The translations under genes were made by a program, and so were the position numbers. A stretch of 44,559 bases of DNA from JANMAT01 sp031359995 (GTDB taxonomy: Bacteria > Actinomycetota > Acidimicrobiia > Acidimicrobiales > Ilumatobacteraceae). The number at the start of each line of letters is the position of its first letter. The first letter of the stretch is position 1. Positions 1-7,502 of the stretch are shown here, in pieces. The notes under the pieces were generated by a model. That model was not told the DNA's origin, did no database searches, and saw only the letters and a program-made list of their open reading frames with translations. The DNA lies in assembly GCA_031359995.1 (NCBI GenBank), contig JANMAT010000087.1:1-44559 (forward strand), given 5' to 3'.

Positions 1-146
1 GGGGAACTGGGTCATGTCGATGCCGATCTCGGCCACGATGATCTCGGCGTTGCGTTTCCCGATGCCCGGGATCGTGTCGAGTCGATCGCGGGTTTCAACG
101 AAAGGGATCATCAACCGGTCGATCTGGTCGTCGAGGTCCGAACGGT
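1..146 (-). mobile_element. IS110-family transposase fragment (C-terminal part, runs off left edge)
   Basis: Read on the minus strand, about 45 codons encode LDDQIDRLMIPF, then RLDTIPGIGKRNAEIIVAE, then IGIDMTQFP. This is the helix-hairpin-helix-like segment that opens the C-terminal Transposase_20 domain of IS110/IS116/IS902 transposases. The rest of that domain, with the catalytic Ser, would lie off the window. On the upstream side homology fades around position 140 and no N-terminal DEDD domain follows, so the copy is 5'-truncated here. It abuts a plus-strand gene fragment that is also missing its 5' end. IS110 elements lack obvious terminal inverted repeats, and none is visible. Family assignment comes from motif recognition only. 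Confidence 0.7.
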
Positions 147-159
147 CCCCTGGTTCTTC

Positions 160-582
160 GTGAAACCCGGGAAGGGTGGCCAGGCGGAGGCGATCCTCGA
201 CCGGTTCCAGCCACTGGCGCCCGGGATCGGTGCCGACTCCGGATCGCTGCCGGACCGGCCCAGCGTGAGCACAATGGTGAGGCTCGCCGGTTCGGAACCT
301 CGGCGATCGTCCCTGCGAGCCGAGTTCGTCGACGCGGGCGCCGAACTGGTGATCACGCTCGGTCAGGAGGCGCTGGACTCGGTTCGTGCCGTCGCGGACA
401 CCGTCACGGGAGTTCAGGACCGGCTGCAGCCCCAGGGCTACGGCACGAGGGGTCGTGTCGTCGTGGACGGCTGGAGTGGGGACTTGCTCCCGCTCGTGCA
501 CCCGGGCCTCGCGCGTCAGACGAAACGCGTGGAATGGGTCACCGCCTTGCAGACGTGGCGGGACACGCTGAACTCGCAGTAG
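160..582 (+). pseudogene. Uracil-DNA-glycosylase-superfamily-like protein, 5'-truncated
   Basis: The C-terminal half reads AELVITLGQEALDSVRAV, then a glycine-rich GYGTRG turn, then LLPLVHPGLARQTKR and a closing helix. A beta-strand ending in LGxxAL followed by a late HPG motif is typical of uracil-DNA glycosylase superfamily proteins. The N-terminal catalytic region expected for that family is absent. The frame stays open upstream of the GTG at 160 into the IS110 fragment, so that GTG is probably an internal Val and not a start. I infer a gene cut at its 5' side by the event that left the IS110 piece. The family call is tentative; it could be another Rossmann-like nucleic-acid enzyme. Confidence 0.35.
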
Positions 583-609
583 GGCCGGGCTGACCTTCCG
601 CCGGTGGCG

Positions 610-860
610 TCACTTTGCGAGCTTCTCGGCCAGCTCCGCGGATGGAGGTGTCGAGCTCGTCGGTGGCCTTCAAACTGCCCTCGTAGAGCAGCACCTCGAC
701 GATCCCAACTCGCAGGCGGGGAAGGGTGGCGTGCTCGGGTACACCAGGTGGGCTCGGTCGAGGCCGCAGCGAACGGCCTCGATGACCGCCTGGTACAACG
801 TCGTGTGGGCGATGTCCTTGTCGGCTCGCCTGTACTTGAGGTCGACTACCGCCGATCGAC
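610..860 (-). pseudogene. McrC-like restriction subunit fragment with frameshifts
   Basis: Minus-strand translation gives AVVDLKYRRADKDIAHTT, then LYQAVIEAVRCGLDRAHLVYPS. This resembles the end of the PD-(D/E)xK nuclease fold of McrC proteins: the DxK strand (VVDLKY), a YQ-containing helix, and a strand ending in YP. After this the frame must change near 720 to continue as RVGIVEVLLYEG, and again near 655 to end as ELAEKLAK at the stop at 610. At least two frameshifts and the missing upstream half make it a remnant. McrC partners the GTPase McrB in modified-cytosine-dependent restriction; no McrB is visible. This is a motif-level assignment. Confidence 0.5.
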
Positions 861-1058
861 GGGGCCGTCCGAACCGAACTCTTCAGCGACGGCAGGCCCT
901 GCGGGATCGCTAAGAACATCAGCTACCCGGCCTGGAGGTCTTCGCGGACCAGCGCGAGGCCCTTGGTCACCGAAGGACACGGTGGGACTCGGCGGCCCAC
1001 GGCACCATCAGACCCGGGCGCTCGCCGCGACCTTGGCCCACGACCTTGGCCCACCGCT

Positions 1059-1082
1059 ATAGGCACGTCGTAGGCACGCCGA
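1059..1082 (+). repeat. 24-bp direct repeat, copy 1
   Basis: This copy matches 1300-1323 at 23 of 24 positions. Each copy itself contains TAGGCACG twice, 11 nt apart. The two copies are 241 bp apart start to start and bracket the tRNA-Gly fragment. They could be a duplicated attachment site, a target duplication, or a regulatory repeat of the lost element. Confidence 0.75.
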
Positions 1083-1138
1083 GCCGTCCCCTCGACGAGG
1101 GGGCTTCCCAAAACATGCCCTGAGCTGGTACGATCGGA

Positions 1139-1179
1139 GAGTGGGTGACGGAATCGAACTCGCGTCCTCAGTTTGGGAA
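1139..1179 (-). pseudogene. Degenerate 3' half of tRNA-Gly(CCC)
   Basis: On the minus strand the segment begins TTCCCAA (anticodon loop with CCC), continues ACTGAGGACGC, then GAGTTCGATTC (T-loop with the canonical TTCGATT) and GTCACCCACTC (acceptor 3' strand). The T-stem 3' strand lacks one base, so the stem does not pair properly, and no matching 5' half exists (the sequence before the anticodon loop does not form D-arm or acceptor strands). A complete tRNA is therefore excluded. Carrying only the 3' half of a tRNA is typical of attachment sites of tRNA-integrating elements. Confidence 0.55.
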
Positions 1180-1299
1180 TCGAAGACGGCCGATCGCGGT
1201 GTGTACCAGCGCGACCCGCTCTGGCCTGCTCAGGGCCTCGATGGCCTCCGTGCGGTCTCCTCCTCGGTTGGTCCCTGTGGGACAGGAGTGGACGGGGTC

Positions 1300-1323
1300 A
1301 TAGGCACGTTGTAGGCACGCCGA
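1300..1323 (+). repeat. 24-bp direct repeat, copy 2
   Basis: Second copy of the repeat at 1059-1082, with a single C/T difference. It retains the internal double TAGGCACG motif. Confidence 0.75.
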
Positions 1324-1448
1324 CGACGGGATGTGTTCAGCCTGGCGGTCGGTGGTGTGCACAGATCTACGGTCGCGCCGCGGGCGGGGCTGAGCAAGCA
1401 CGGGCGGGGCGGCCCAGGACCCTTTCGGCCGTGTAAGGGTCGAGGCTT

Positions 1449-1482
1449 GTCTCTAACGTGAACGACGGATCTCGTTAGAGAC
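1449..1482. promoter_or_regulatory. Perfect 10-bp inverted repeat, candidate operator of the Fic gene
   Basis: GTCTCTAACG at 1449-1458 is followed by a 14-nt spacer and then CGTTAGAGAC at 1473-1482, an exact reverse complement. It ends 15 nt before the GTG start of the Fic gene, next to a purine-rich GGGTAGGG. It stands out in a very GC-rich setting. The Fic protein has a C-terminal winged helix, so autoregulation through this dyad is a reasonable inference. Confidence 0.6.
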
Positions 1483-1497
1483 GGGTAGGGTTGTGGT

Positions 1498-2646
1498 GTG
1501 GACCCGGACCGGTACAAGCGGCACGCCCTGGGGCAGGTGCGACGGACGCCGGGCCGGCACGGGTACTGGGCGTTCCACCCGTCACCGTTGCCGCGGCGTC
1601 TCGCCGTGAGCGCCGAGACCGCCGCCTTGCTCGGCGAGGCGGAATCGGCGCTTGGCCGGCTCGACGGTGTGTCGCAGCTCCTCCCGAACCCCAACCTCCT
1701 CGTCCGCCCCTACGTGGTGCGCGAGGCGGTCGCCTCGACCCGGATCGAAGGCACCCGCGCCTCGATCGCCGACGTGTACGACGCGGATGTCTCCGATGCC
1801 GGTCTCAGCCCGGACGTCGAGGAGGTCGTCAACTACGTCCGTGCCACCGACTACGCCGTCGCCCGACTGGCTGACCTGCCGTTGTCGGTGCGTCTTGTCC
1901 GGGAGGCGCATGAGATCCTCCTCGACGGTGTCCGCGGCCGCGACAAGCAACCCGGCCAGTTCCGCACGACCCAGAACTGGATCGGATCGGCGACGTCCAC
2001 GATCGACACCGCCACCTACGTGCCCCCACCTCCCGACGTCATGGGGACGGCGTTGGATGACTGGGAACGGTTCGTCAACGATCACTCGGTCGCGCTGCCG
2101 GTGTTGGCGCAGTGCGCGTTGATGCACTACCAGTTCGAAGCGATCCACCCGTTCCTCGACGGCAACGGGCGTGTCGGGCGTCTCCTGATCGTGTTGTTTC
2201 TCATCGACCGTGGCCGTCTCGCCCGACCGGTGCTGTATGTGAGCCCCTACCTGGAACGGCACCGCGACACGTACATCGGGCACCTCCAAGCCATCCACGA
2301 GCACGGCGACCCCGACGCGTGGATCGGGTTCTTCTGCCAAGCCGTCGCCGACCAAGCCGGCGACGCAGTCCAACGCGCCCGACGCCTCGTCGAGCTCCGC
2401 GAGGACTACCGCCGCCGCGTCCCCGCCCAGGCCAACGCCCAAGCCCTCGTCGACGCCCTGTTCGAGACGCCAGTGCTCACCAGCCGACTTGTCGAGCAGC
2501 ACCTCGGCGTCACCCGACCCACCGCCCTGCGCCTGCTCCAGCAGCTCGCCACCGCAGGCCTCGTCACCGCACGGCCGGCCGGACCGCGAGGCCAGCACCG
2601 CTGGCAAGCCGACCAGATCGTCGGCGCGCTCACCAGCGAGAACTGA
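1498..2646 (+). CDS. Fic family protein (class II, N-terminal inhibitory helix) with C-terminal winged helix
   Basis: The Fic core motif HPFLDGNGRVGR lies at residues 217-228 and is complete: catalytic His217, the anion-hole turn, and both Arg. The N-terminal helix carries STRIEGT at 80-86, matching the (S/T)xxxE(G/N) inhibitory motif of class II Fic proteins, with Glu84 expected to block productive ATP binding. Residues about 310-380 form a winged helix (SRLVEQHLGVTRPTALRLLQ). Fic proteins usually transfer AMP to target hydroxyls. The 382-aa length fits full-length FicN-Fic-wHTH proteins. The GTG start sits behind GGGTAGGG. There is no separate antitoxin gene, consistent with the inhibitory helix being in cis. 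The gene is intact although everything to its left is decayed; its target is unknown. Confidence 0.93.
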   Translation: MDPDRYKRHALGQVRRTPGRHGYWAFHPSPLPRRLAVSAETAALLGEAESALGRLDGVSQLLPNPNLLVRPYVVREAVASTRIEGTRASIADVYDADVSDAGLSPDVEEVVNYVRATDYAVARLADLPLSVRLVREAHEILLDGVRGRDKQPGQFRTTQNWIGSATSTIDTATYVPPPPDVMGTALDDWERFVNDHSVALPVLAQCALMHYQFEAIHPFLDGNGRVGRLLIVLFLIDRGRLARPVLYVSPYLERHRDTYIGHLQAIHEHGDPDAWIGFFCQAVADQAGDAVQRARRLVELREDYRRRVPAQANAQALVDALFETPVLTSRLVEQHLGVTRPTALRLLQQLATAGLVTARPAGPRGQHRWQADQIVGALTSEN

Positions 2647-2694
2647 CTGGTCGTCCATGTTCTCGGGAGCTCGGCGCGGCCTTGCGCCGGTCGC

Positions 2695-2700
2695 TAGCGT
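2695..2700 (+). promoter_or_regulatory. Leaderless-type -10 (TAGCGT)
   Basis: TAGCGT is followed by 6 nt and then the ATG of the DinB gene at 2707, which would put the transcript start at or next to the A of ATG. No Shine-Dalgarno sequence is present. Confidence 0.6.
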
Positions 2701-2706
2701 GGCGCA

Positions 2707-3204
2707 ATGGCGACGGCGTCCCCGGAAGGCGAACGGGCGGGACTGATCGAGTTCCTCGACTACCAGCGCGAGGCGCTCATCGCCAAGGTCGACGGCCTCA
2801 CCGACGAGCAGGCGCGCCTCACCCCGACGGTGAGCGCGCTGTCGCTGTTGAGCATCCTGAAGCACTCGGCCATCTGGGAGCGGCGGTGGTTCCAGGTCAT
2901 CGTGGCTGGCCGCCGCTTCCCGGGCGAGTGGCCCGAGGTGCGGCCGACCGACCCCGACCCCGACGCCACCTTCCGCCTAGACGACGCCGACACGATCGCC
3001 AGCGTCGTGGTCGACTACCGCACCCAGATCGCCGCGGCGGAGGAGATCCTGCGCAGCCACGACCTGGACGCGCCGTGCGCCTTCCCCGAGATGGCCGGCC
3101 AGAACCTTCGCTGGGTCGCCCTGCACCTGATCGAGGAGACCGCCCGCCACGCCGGCCACGCCGACATCATCCGCGAGACCATCGACGGCGCCCGCGGGCG
3201 CTGA
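2707..3204 (+). CDS. DinB/DUF664 family protein
   Basis: A 165-aa four-helix-bundle protein of the DinB/DUF664 type. The metal-binding triad is visible as His53 (LKHSAIWERRWF), His148 and His151 (HLIEETARHAGHADIIRE). The conserved WERRWF and the RHAGHADIIRE helix are characteristic of the actinobacterial DUF664 branch, which is often linked to mycothiol-dependent or other thiol-transfer chemistry. The substrate here is unknown. The start is set by a TAGCGT element 6 nt upstream. It is probably transcribed alone; the next gene is convergent with a 2-nt gap. Confidence 0.88.
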   Translation: MATASPEGERAGLIEFLDYQREALIAKVDGLTDEQARLTPTVSALSLLSILKHSAIWERRWFQVIVAGRRFPGEWPEVRPTDPDPDATFRLDDADTIASVVVDYRTQIAAAEEILRSHDLDAPCAFPEMAGQNLRWVALHLIEETARHAGHADIIRETIDGARGR

Positions 3205-3206
3205 CG

Positions 3207-4175
3207 CTATTCGGGGATGAAGTCGAACACCTGGCGCTGACGCAACGTGTCCATGAACGACGGCTCGTACGCCGCCGTCGGGTCCTCGCGCACGAGGCCG
3301 TCCAGGATGTGGGCGTCGTTGCCGACCAGGATGCGCCAGTCGTTGCGGCGCACACCGTCGAGGATGATGGTGGCCGCCTCGGCCGCGCTGGTGGGGGCCT
3401 GGTCGCGGAACGACTCGGCCTGCTGCACCACCATGCTGCGGATGTCCTCGTCGCTGGCCGCCGACAGGTCGACACCCTGGGTCTGGTAGCGGGCGCGGAT
3501 CTCGGCGATGTGCTCGGCCCGCAGCTCCTTGGGGTGCCGGTCGAAGTAGCCGCCCGAGTTGAACACGATCGACGTGCCGATGTGGCCGGGCATCACGACC
3601 GACGCCCGCAGGTGGGGCGCGTGCAACCGGAAGTCGGTGATGAGTGCCTCGGTGAACCCCTTCACCGCGAACTTCGCCGAGCTGTACGCGGTGTGGGCCA
3701 TCCCGGGGCCGAGGCTGGCCCAGAACCCGTTCACGCTGCTCGTGTTCACCACGTGGCCCTCGTCGGCGGCGAGCAACATGGGCAGGAACGTGCGCGTGCC
3801 CAGGTACACGCCACCCCAGCACACGGCGAACACCTTCTCCCACACGTCACGGTCGTCGATCACGAAGCTGCCGCCACCACCGATGCCGGCGTTGTTGAAC
3901 AGCAGGTTGATGTGATCGGTCGTGTGGGCCTGTTCCACGTGGGCGCGGAACGCCCGCAGCTGCGCCTCGTCGGCCACGTCGGCCACGAACGTGCTGATGG
4001 TCACTCCGGCGGCGGCGTCCGCCTCGGCCAGGGCCTTCGTCTCGGCCATGTTGTCGGCCGAGACGTCGCACATGGCGACGCGGCAGCCGGCGGCCGCCAG
4101 TTGACGCGTGAGCTCGCGGCCCATGCCGGTGCCGCCCCCGGTGACGACGGCCAGCCGTCCTTCGAATCGTTCCAT
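3207..4175 (-). CDS. SDR family NAD(P)-dependent oxidoreductase
   Basis: A 322-aa classical short-chain dehydrogenase. The cofactor motif TGGGTGMG is at 12-19, the NNAG motif at 94-97, catalytic Ser near 147 (NTSSVNG), and Tyr164/Lys168 in YSSAK. The protein is longer than the usual 250 aa; the extra C-terminal about 70 residues (ending TLRQRQVFDFIPE) are seen in a clade of actinobacterial SDRs that often sit with lipid or steroid catabolism genes. The ATG at 4175 is preceded by GAGAAT at a 6-nt spacing, supporting a leaderless start. It is divergent from the aldo/keto reductase with a 69-bp shared intergenic region. The substrate is not predictable. Confidence 0.9.
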   Translation of the reverse strand: MERFEGRLAVVTGGGTGMGRELTRQLAAAGCRVAMCDVSADNMAETKALAEADAAAGVTISTFVADVADEAQLRAFRAHVEQAHTTDHINLLFNNAGIGGGGSFVIDDRDVWEKVFAVCWGGVYLGTRTFLPMLLAADEGHVVNTSSVNGFWASLGPGMAHTAYSSAKFAVKGFTEALITDFRLHAPHLRASVVMPGHIGTSIVFNSGGYFDRHPKELRAEHIAEIRARYQTQGVDLSAASDEDIRSMVVQQAESFRDQAPTSAAEAATIILDGVRRNDWRILVGNDAHILDGLVREDPTAAYEPSFMDTLRQRQVFDFIPE

Positions 4176-4232
4176 CAGGCCATTCTCGCGCCGTGCGTCC
4201 GCGTCGCCGACAAACGGGTCGGTGTCGCCGGG

Positions 4233-4238
4233 CATGAT
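4233..4238 (+). promoter_or_regulatory. Leaderless-type -10 (CATGAT)
   Basis: CATGAT lies 6 nt before the ATG at 4245 of the aldo/keto reductase, matching the T/C-A-N-N-N-T pattern seen elsewhere in the window. Confidence 0.4.
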
Positions 4239-4244
4239 GGGGCC

Positions 4245-5060
4245 ATGCAGACCCGCTCGCTGTGTCCCCGGAACCCGTCGTCCCCGCAGGTGCCGATCAT
4301 CGGCATGGGCACGTCGCAGACGTTCGACACCGACGATCGGGCGCTCGTGCGCGCCGTGGTGCACCAGGGACTCGTCGCCGGCACAACGCTGTTCGACTCG
4401 TCGCCCATGTACGGCCGGGCCGAGGAGCGGCTGGGCGAGGCCCTCGCCGACCGCCGGGCCGGCGCCGTCGTGGCGACCAAGGTGTGGACACCCGACGACG
4501 CCGAGGCCGAGCGCCAGATGGACGCGTCGGTGGGCTTCTATGGCGGGCGCGTGGAGCTGATGCAGATCCACAACATGGTCGAGTGGCGCACCCGCCTCGA
4601 CCAGGTGGAGGCCCGTCGCGATCGCGGCCAGGTGGCGCTCGTGGGCGCGACCCACTGGCAGGTCGCCGGCTTCGACGACCTCGAGGCGGCCATGTGCACC
4701 GGCCGCATCGACGCCGTCCAGATCCCCTACAACCCCATCGAGCGCGACGTGGAGGCCCGCATCCTGCCGCTGGCCGCCGAGCTCGGCCTCGGCGTGCTCA
4801 TCATGCGCCCGTTCGCCAAGAACGGCCTGACGCGCGTCGTGCCCACCGCCGGCGAGCTGGCGCCACTGGCCCCGCTCGGGATCGCCACGTGGGGCCAGGC
4901 GCTCCTGGCATGGGGGCTGTCGCACCCCGCCACCACGGTCTCGATCCCCGCCACCACGAAGGCGGCGCGGGCCACCGAGAACGCCGCCGCCGGCTCGGTG
5001 CCGGTGCTCGACGCGGCGACACGCGACCTGATCGCCGGTCTGGCGGTCCGCAACGCGTGA
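4245..5060 (+). CDS. Aldo/keto reductase
   Basis: A 271-aa protein with the aldo/keto reductase barrel. Asp and Tyr are in FDSSPMYGRAEERLGEAL, Lys in VVATKVW, and His in LMQIHN, giving the Asp-Tyr-Lys-His tetrad. The phosphate-binding end is recognisable (WGLSHPATTVSIPATTK). Expected role: NAD(P)H-dependent reduction of a carbonyl. The length is slightly short for the family (300-330) but the fold elements are all present. It is divergent from the SDR. ATG 4245 was chosen because the conserved region starts soon after it and a -10-like hexamer lies 6 nt upstream. Confidence 0.9.
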   Translation: MQTRSLCPRNPSSPQVPIIGMGTSQTFDTDDRALVRAVVHQGLVAGTTLFDSSPMYGRAEERLGEALADRRAGAVVATKVWTPDDAEAERQMDASVGFYGGRVELMQIHNMVEWRTRLDQVEARRDRGQVALVGATHWQVAGFDDLEAAMCTGRIDAVQIPYNPIERDVEARILPLAAELGLGVLIMRPFAKNGLTRVVPTAGELAPLAPLGIATWGQALLAWGLSHPATTVSIPATTKAARATENAAAGSVPVLDAATRDLIAGLAVRNA

Positions 5061-5106
5061 CGGGTGCCGCGGCTGACCCGTGATCCGACGGGGCACCCCG
5101 TGGCGG

Positions 5107-5412
5107 ATGACGGGCATGGGCGCGGTGGACGTGCGGGCCGGCGACGAGGTCAGCGTGGCGTGGGGCGTGCGGCCGGAACGCGGTGTCGTGGTCGAGGTGC
5201 TGCAGCTCGGCCGGCATGCGTACGCCGTGGTGAAGCTGGCGGCGTCGGCCCAACCGGTGGTGGTGGTCCCCACGACCGACGTGTGGCGGCGGCAGCCGGC
5301 CCGGCCGGTCAGCGACGGTCGAGGGGGATCGCCGACAGCGCCGGCGCGATCGTGTCGAACACGAGCTTGGCGCCCGGCTTGTACACGTGCACGCCGTCCC
5401 ACCGGTAGCTGA
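5107..5412 (+). CDS. Hypothetical small protein
   Basis: An open frame of 101 aa. The first about 65 residues look protein-like (GDEVSVAWGVRPERGVVVEV, LGRHAYAVVKL, VVVVPTTDVW), suggesting a small beta-rich SH3-like domain. The last about 35 residues are Arg/Ala-rich and lie antisense to the end of the acyltransferase gene, so the true protein may end earlier or the ORF may be spurious. I do not recognise a family. Confidence 0.35.
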   Translation: MTGMGAVDVRAGDEVSVAWGVRPERGVVVEVLQLGRHAYAVVKLAASAQPVVVVPTTDVWRRQPARPVSDGRGGSPTAPARSCRTRAWRPACTRARRPTGS

Positions 5413-7345
5413 GGTCGGACGCGACGGCGGGGTCGTTGCACCAAGCCGCGGGGCCGGGCACGAACGTGACGTGCGACGGATCAGCGGTCGCCGCGGCCCG
5501 CAGGAGCCCGTTCAGGTGGGCGACGCGGGCATCGTCGCCCCGTTCGGGCAACAACGGCACGGGTGACTGCGAGCTCTCGATGGGCCGCATGCACGCCACC
5601 TCGAGCAGGGCCACGTGGGTGCCGGCGGCCACGAGCGCGTCGATGCCCGCCTTCAGGCGCGTCTGCATCTCGTTGTCGAGGTCGGCTGAGCCGTACACCA
5701 GTTGGCCGCGTGGCACGGCCACGTCGAACAGGTCCCACGCGCCGATGACGACGAGCGCGATCTCGGCCCGGTTCGCCCGCGCCGCGTTGGCCCACTTCAC
5801 CTGCCAGCCTTGGCACTCGGCCAGGTTCTTCGTGTACCCCGGTCGCACGCTCACGATGCGACCGGTGTCCATGAGGCCGCACCCCTCGACCGCCCCGTTG
5901 CTGATGTCGAACACGCGCTCGATGCCGGCCGGGAGGTTCACGGCCAGCGCATGGGCCTGCGAATCGCCCACGAGCACGATGCGGCGCGGTGCGGGGACCG
6001 CGGTGGTGGGCGCCGCTTCCGGGGCGGGGACCGTGGTGGGTGCGTCGGCCGTCGGCTCGAACGCGACGTCGGCCGAGCGGTCGACGGCCAGGTTCACATC
6101 GCGGGCGGTGGCGACGCGGGCCAGGAACGGGGCCAGCGCGAGCACGGGCACCGTGGCGTACAGACCGGCGCGCAGTGGCCAACGACCCCCGGCGCGCACG
6201 CGCTCCCACCATCGGCCGAGCACGCCGTGGCGCACCGGTTGCTCGACGAACCGGTAGCAGAGCTCCGACGCCGCCACGGAGGCGGCCAGGGCCAGCGCCA
6301 GCCGGCCCACGCCCCGGTCGACGCGCGCGAGCACGAACGCCGGCCAGTGCCACAGGTAGAGTCCGTAGGAGCGCTTGCCCACCGCGACGAGCCACCGCTG
6401 GGTGAACGCGGCCCGCATCCAGCGCGCCCCCGGGTGCACCACGGTGGCGATGGCCACCGCCGACAGCAGCGACACGAGCGTGAGCCCGCCGCGGTACACG
6501 AACGACGACGTGTTCGAGAGCCCGATCACCGCGGCGCCGAGGCCCACGATGCTGGCGATGCCGACGGCGTCGAGGCCGACCAGGTGGCGGCGTCCGGCGT
6601 TCGGCCACCGCCACGGCGTCCACGCGGTGGCCAGCGCCGCGCCGATCAGCAGCCCACCGGCCCGGGTGAACGTGGCCAGGTACACCAGGTTCGTGCGGTC
6701 GGCATCACCCGAGCGGTACAGCACCTGCATGGTCACCACCGAGGTGACCGCCCCGGCCAGGATCGGCAGGCGTATGCGGCGGGCGTTCCCGCCGAAGGTG
6801 CGCATCAGCACGATGAAGACCGGCGGCCACAGCAGGTACCACTGCTCCTCCACCGCCAGCGACCACAGGTGGCGCAGCAACGGGGGCGCGCCCACGGCGT
6901 CGAAGTAGCCCACCTTGGCCAAGACCTGCACCCAGTTCGACACGTAGAAGACCGCGCCGGGCAGGTCGGTGCGCAACCGGACCAGGGTGTCGGTGCGCCA
7001 CGTGACCGCCGCCATGAGCACGACCACCAGCAGGGCGGCCAGGGCGGGCAGCAGCCGCCGGGCCCGCCGGAGCCAGAACTGGGTCAGCGAGATCCCACCG
7101 AAGCGGGCCCACTCCTCCAGCAGGAGCGAGGTGATGAGGTAGCCCGACACCGCGAAGAAGAGCTCGACACCCAAGAAGCCGCCCCGGGCCGCGCCGAAGC
7201 CGCCCGCCCCGAGGGCGTGCGCGTGGTATGCGATGACGGCGACCACCGACACGGCGCGCAGCCCGTCGAGCCCGGGCTGGTACCCCATCGGCGCTCCCGT
7301 GCGGTTCCGCCCCGCGGTGCTCCGATCCTGTACCTCACTCACCAC
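5309..7345 (-). CDS. Acyltransferase 3 (OafA/YrhL type) with C-terminal SGNH domain
   Basis: A 678-aa membrane enzyme. The N-terminal part is an acyltransferase-3 domain: GLDGLRAVSVVAVIAYH with catalytic His41, FFAVSGYLIT, FWLRRARRLLP, and about ten hydrophobic segments to residue 410. A Pro/Thr/Ala linker (about 430-453) leads to an SGNH-hydrolase-like domain beginning RIVLVGDSQAHA (Asp461, Ser462). Such proteins move acyl groups across the membrane and place them on cell-surface glycans or lipids. The GTG start at 7345 follows GGAGG/GGGG purines; an alternative ATG (MGYQPGLDG) lies 19 codons in. It is convergent with the small hypothetical ORF. Confidence 0.93.
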   Translation of the reverse strand: MVSEVQDRSTAGRNRTGAPMGYQPGLDGLRAVSVVAVIAYHAHALGAGGFGAARGGFLGVELFFAVSGYLITSLLLEEWARFGGISLTQFWLRRARRLLPALAALLVVVLMAAVTWRTDTLVRLRTDLPGAVFYVSNWVQVLAKVGYFDAVGAPPLLRHLWSLAVEEQWYLLWPPVFIVLMRTFGGNARRIRLPILAGAVTSVVTMQVLYRSGDADRTNLVYLATFTRAGGLLIGAALATAWTPWRWPNAGRRHLVGLDAVGIASIVGLGAAVIGLSNTSSFVYRGGLTLVSLLSAVAIATVVHPGARWMRAAFTQRWLVAVGKRSYGLYLWHWPAFVLARVDRGVGRLALALAASVAASELCYRFVEQPVRHGVLGRWWERVRAGGRWPLRAGLYATVPVLALAPFLARVATARDVNLAVDRSADVAFEPTADAPTTVPAPEAAPTTAVPAPRRIVLVGDSQAHALAVNLPAGIERVFDISNGAVEGCGLMDTGRIVSVRPGYTKNLAECQGWQVKWANAARANRAEIALVVIGAWDLFDVAVPRGQLVYGSADLDNEMQTRLKAGIDALVAAGTHVALLEVACMRPIESSQSPVPLLPERGDDARVAHLNGLLRAAATADPSHVTFVPGPAAWCNDPAVASDLSYRWDGVHVYKPGAKLVFDTIAPALSAIPLDRR

Positions 7346-7502
7346 AACCCCCTGATCCTCCCAGATCGGGGGGCCGCCGGCGCAGCATGGTCACCGTCAG
7401 TGGGCGCCCGATGGGGGGCCCGGTCCGGCCGGGCGGTGGGGGACGCCCGCTAGAGTGAGCCGAAGCCCAGAAGCGCACTACGAAACGAACAGGGTGATCC
7501 TG

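Larger units (their letters stand above)
861..1448. other. Gene-poor interval with mobile-element debris
   Basis: No open frame here looks like a conserved protein. Every ORF is arginine/proline-rich and reads as a frame shadow. What can be recognised is a pair of 24-bp direct repeats (1059-1082 and 1300-1323) and a degenerate tRNA-Gly 3' half between them (about 1139-1179). Together with the IS110 and McrC-like fragments to the left, this looks like the decayed edge of an integrated element. That interpretation is inference. Confidence 0.5.

Noticed and set aside
1139..1215. A functional tRNA at this site
   Set aside because: Only the 3' half is recognisable, the T-stem is broken by a base deletion, and no D-arm or 5' acceptor strand is present.
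2112..4230. Very long plus-strand open frame ahead of the aldo/keto reductase
   Set aside because: It is antisense or out of frame to Fic, DinB and SDR genes, with Arg/Pro/His-rich composition. Only the part from 4245 is a real gene.
4176..5444. Minus-strand extension of the SDR frame across the aldo/keto reductase
   Set aside because: Shadow of GC-rich codon bias; the conserved SDR begins at the ATG at 4175.
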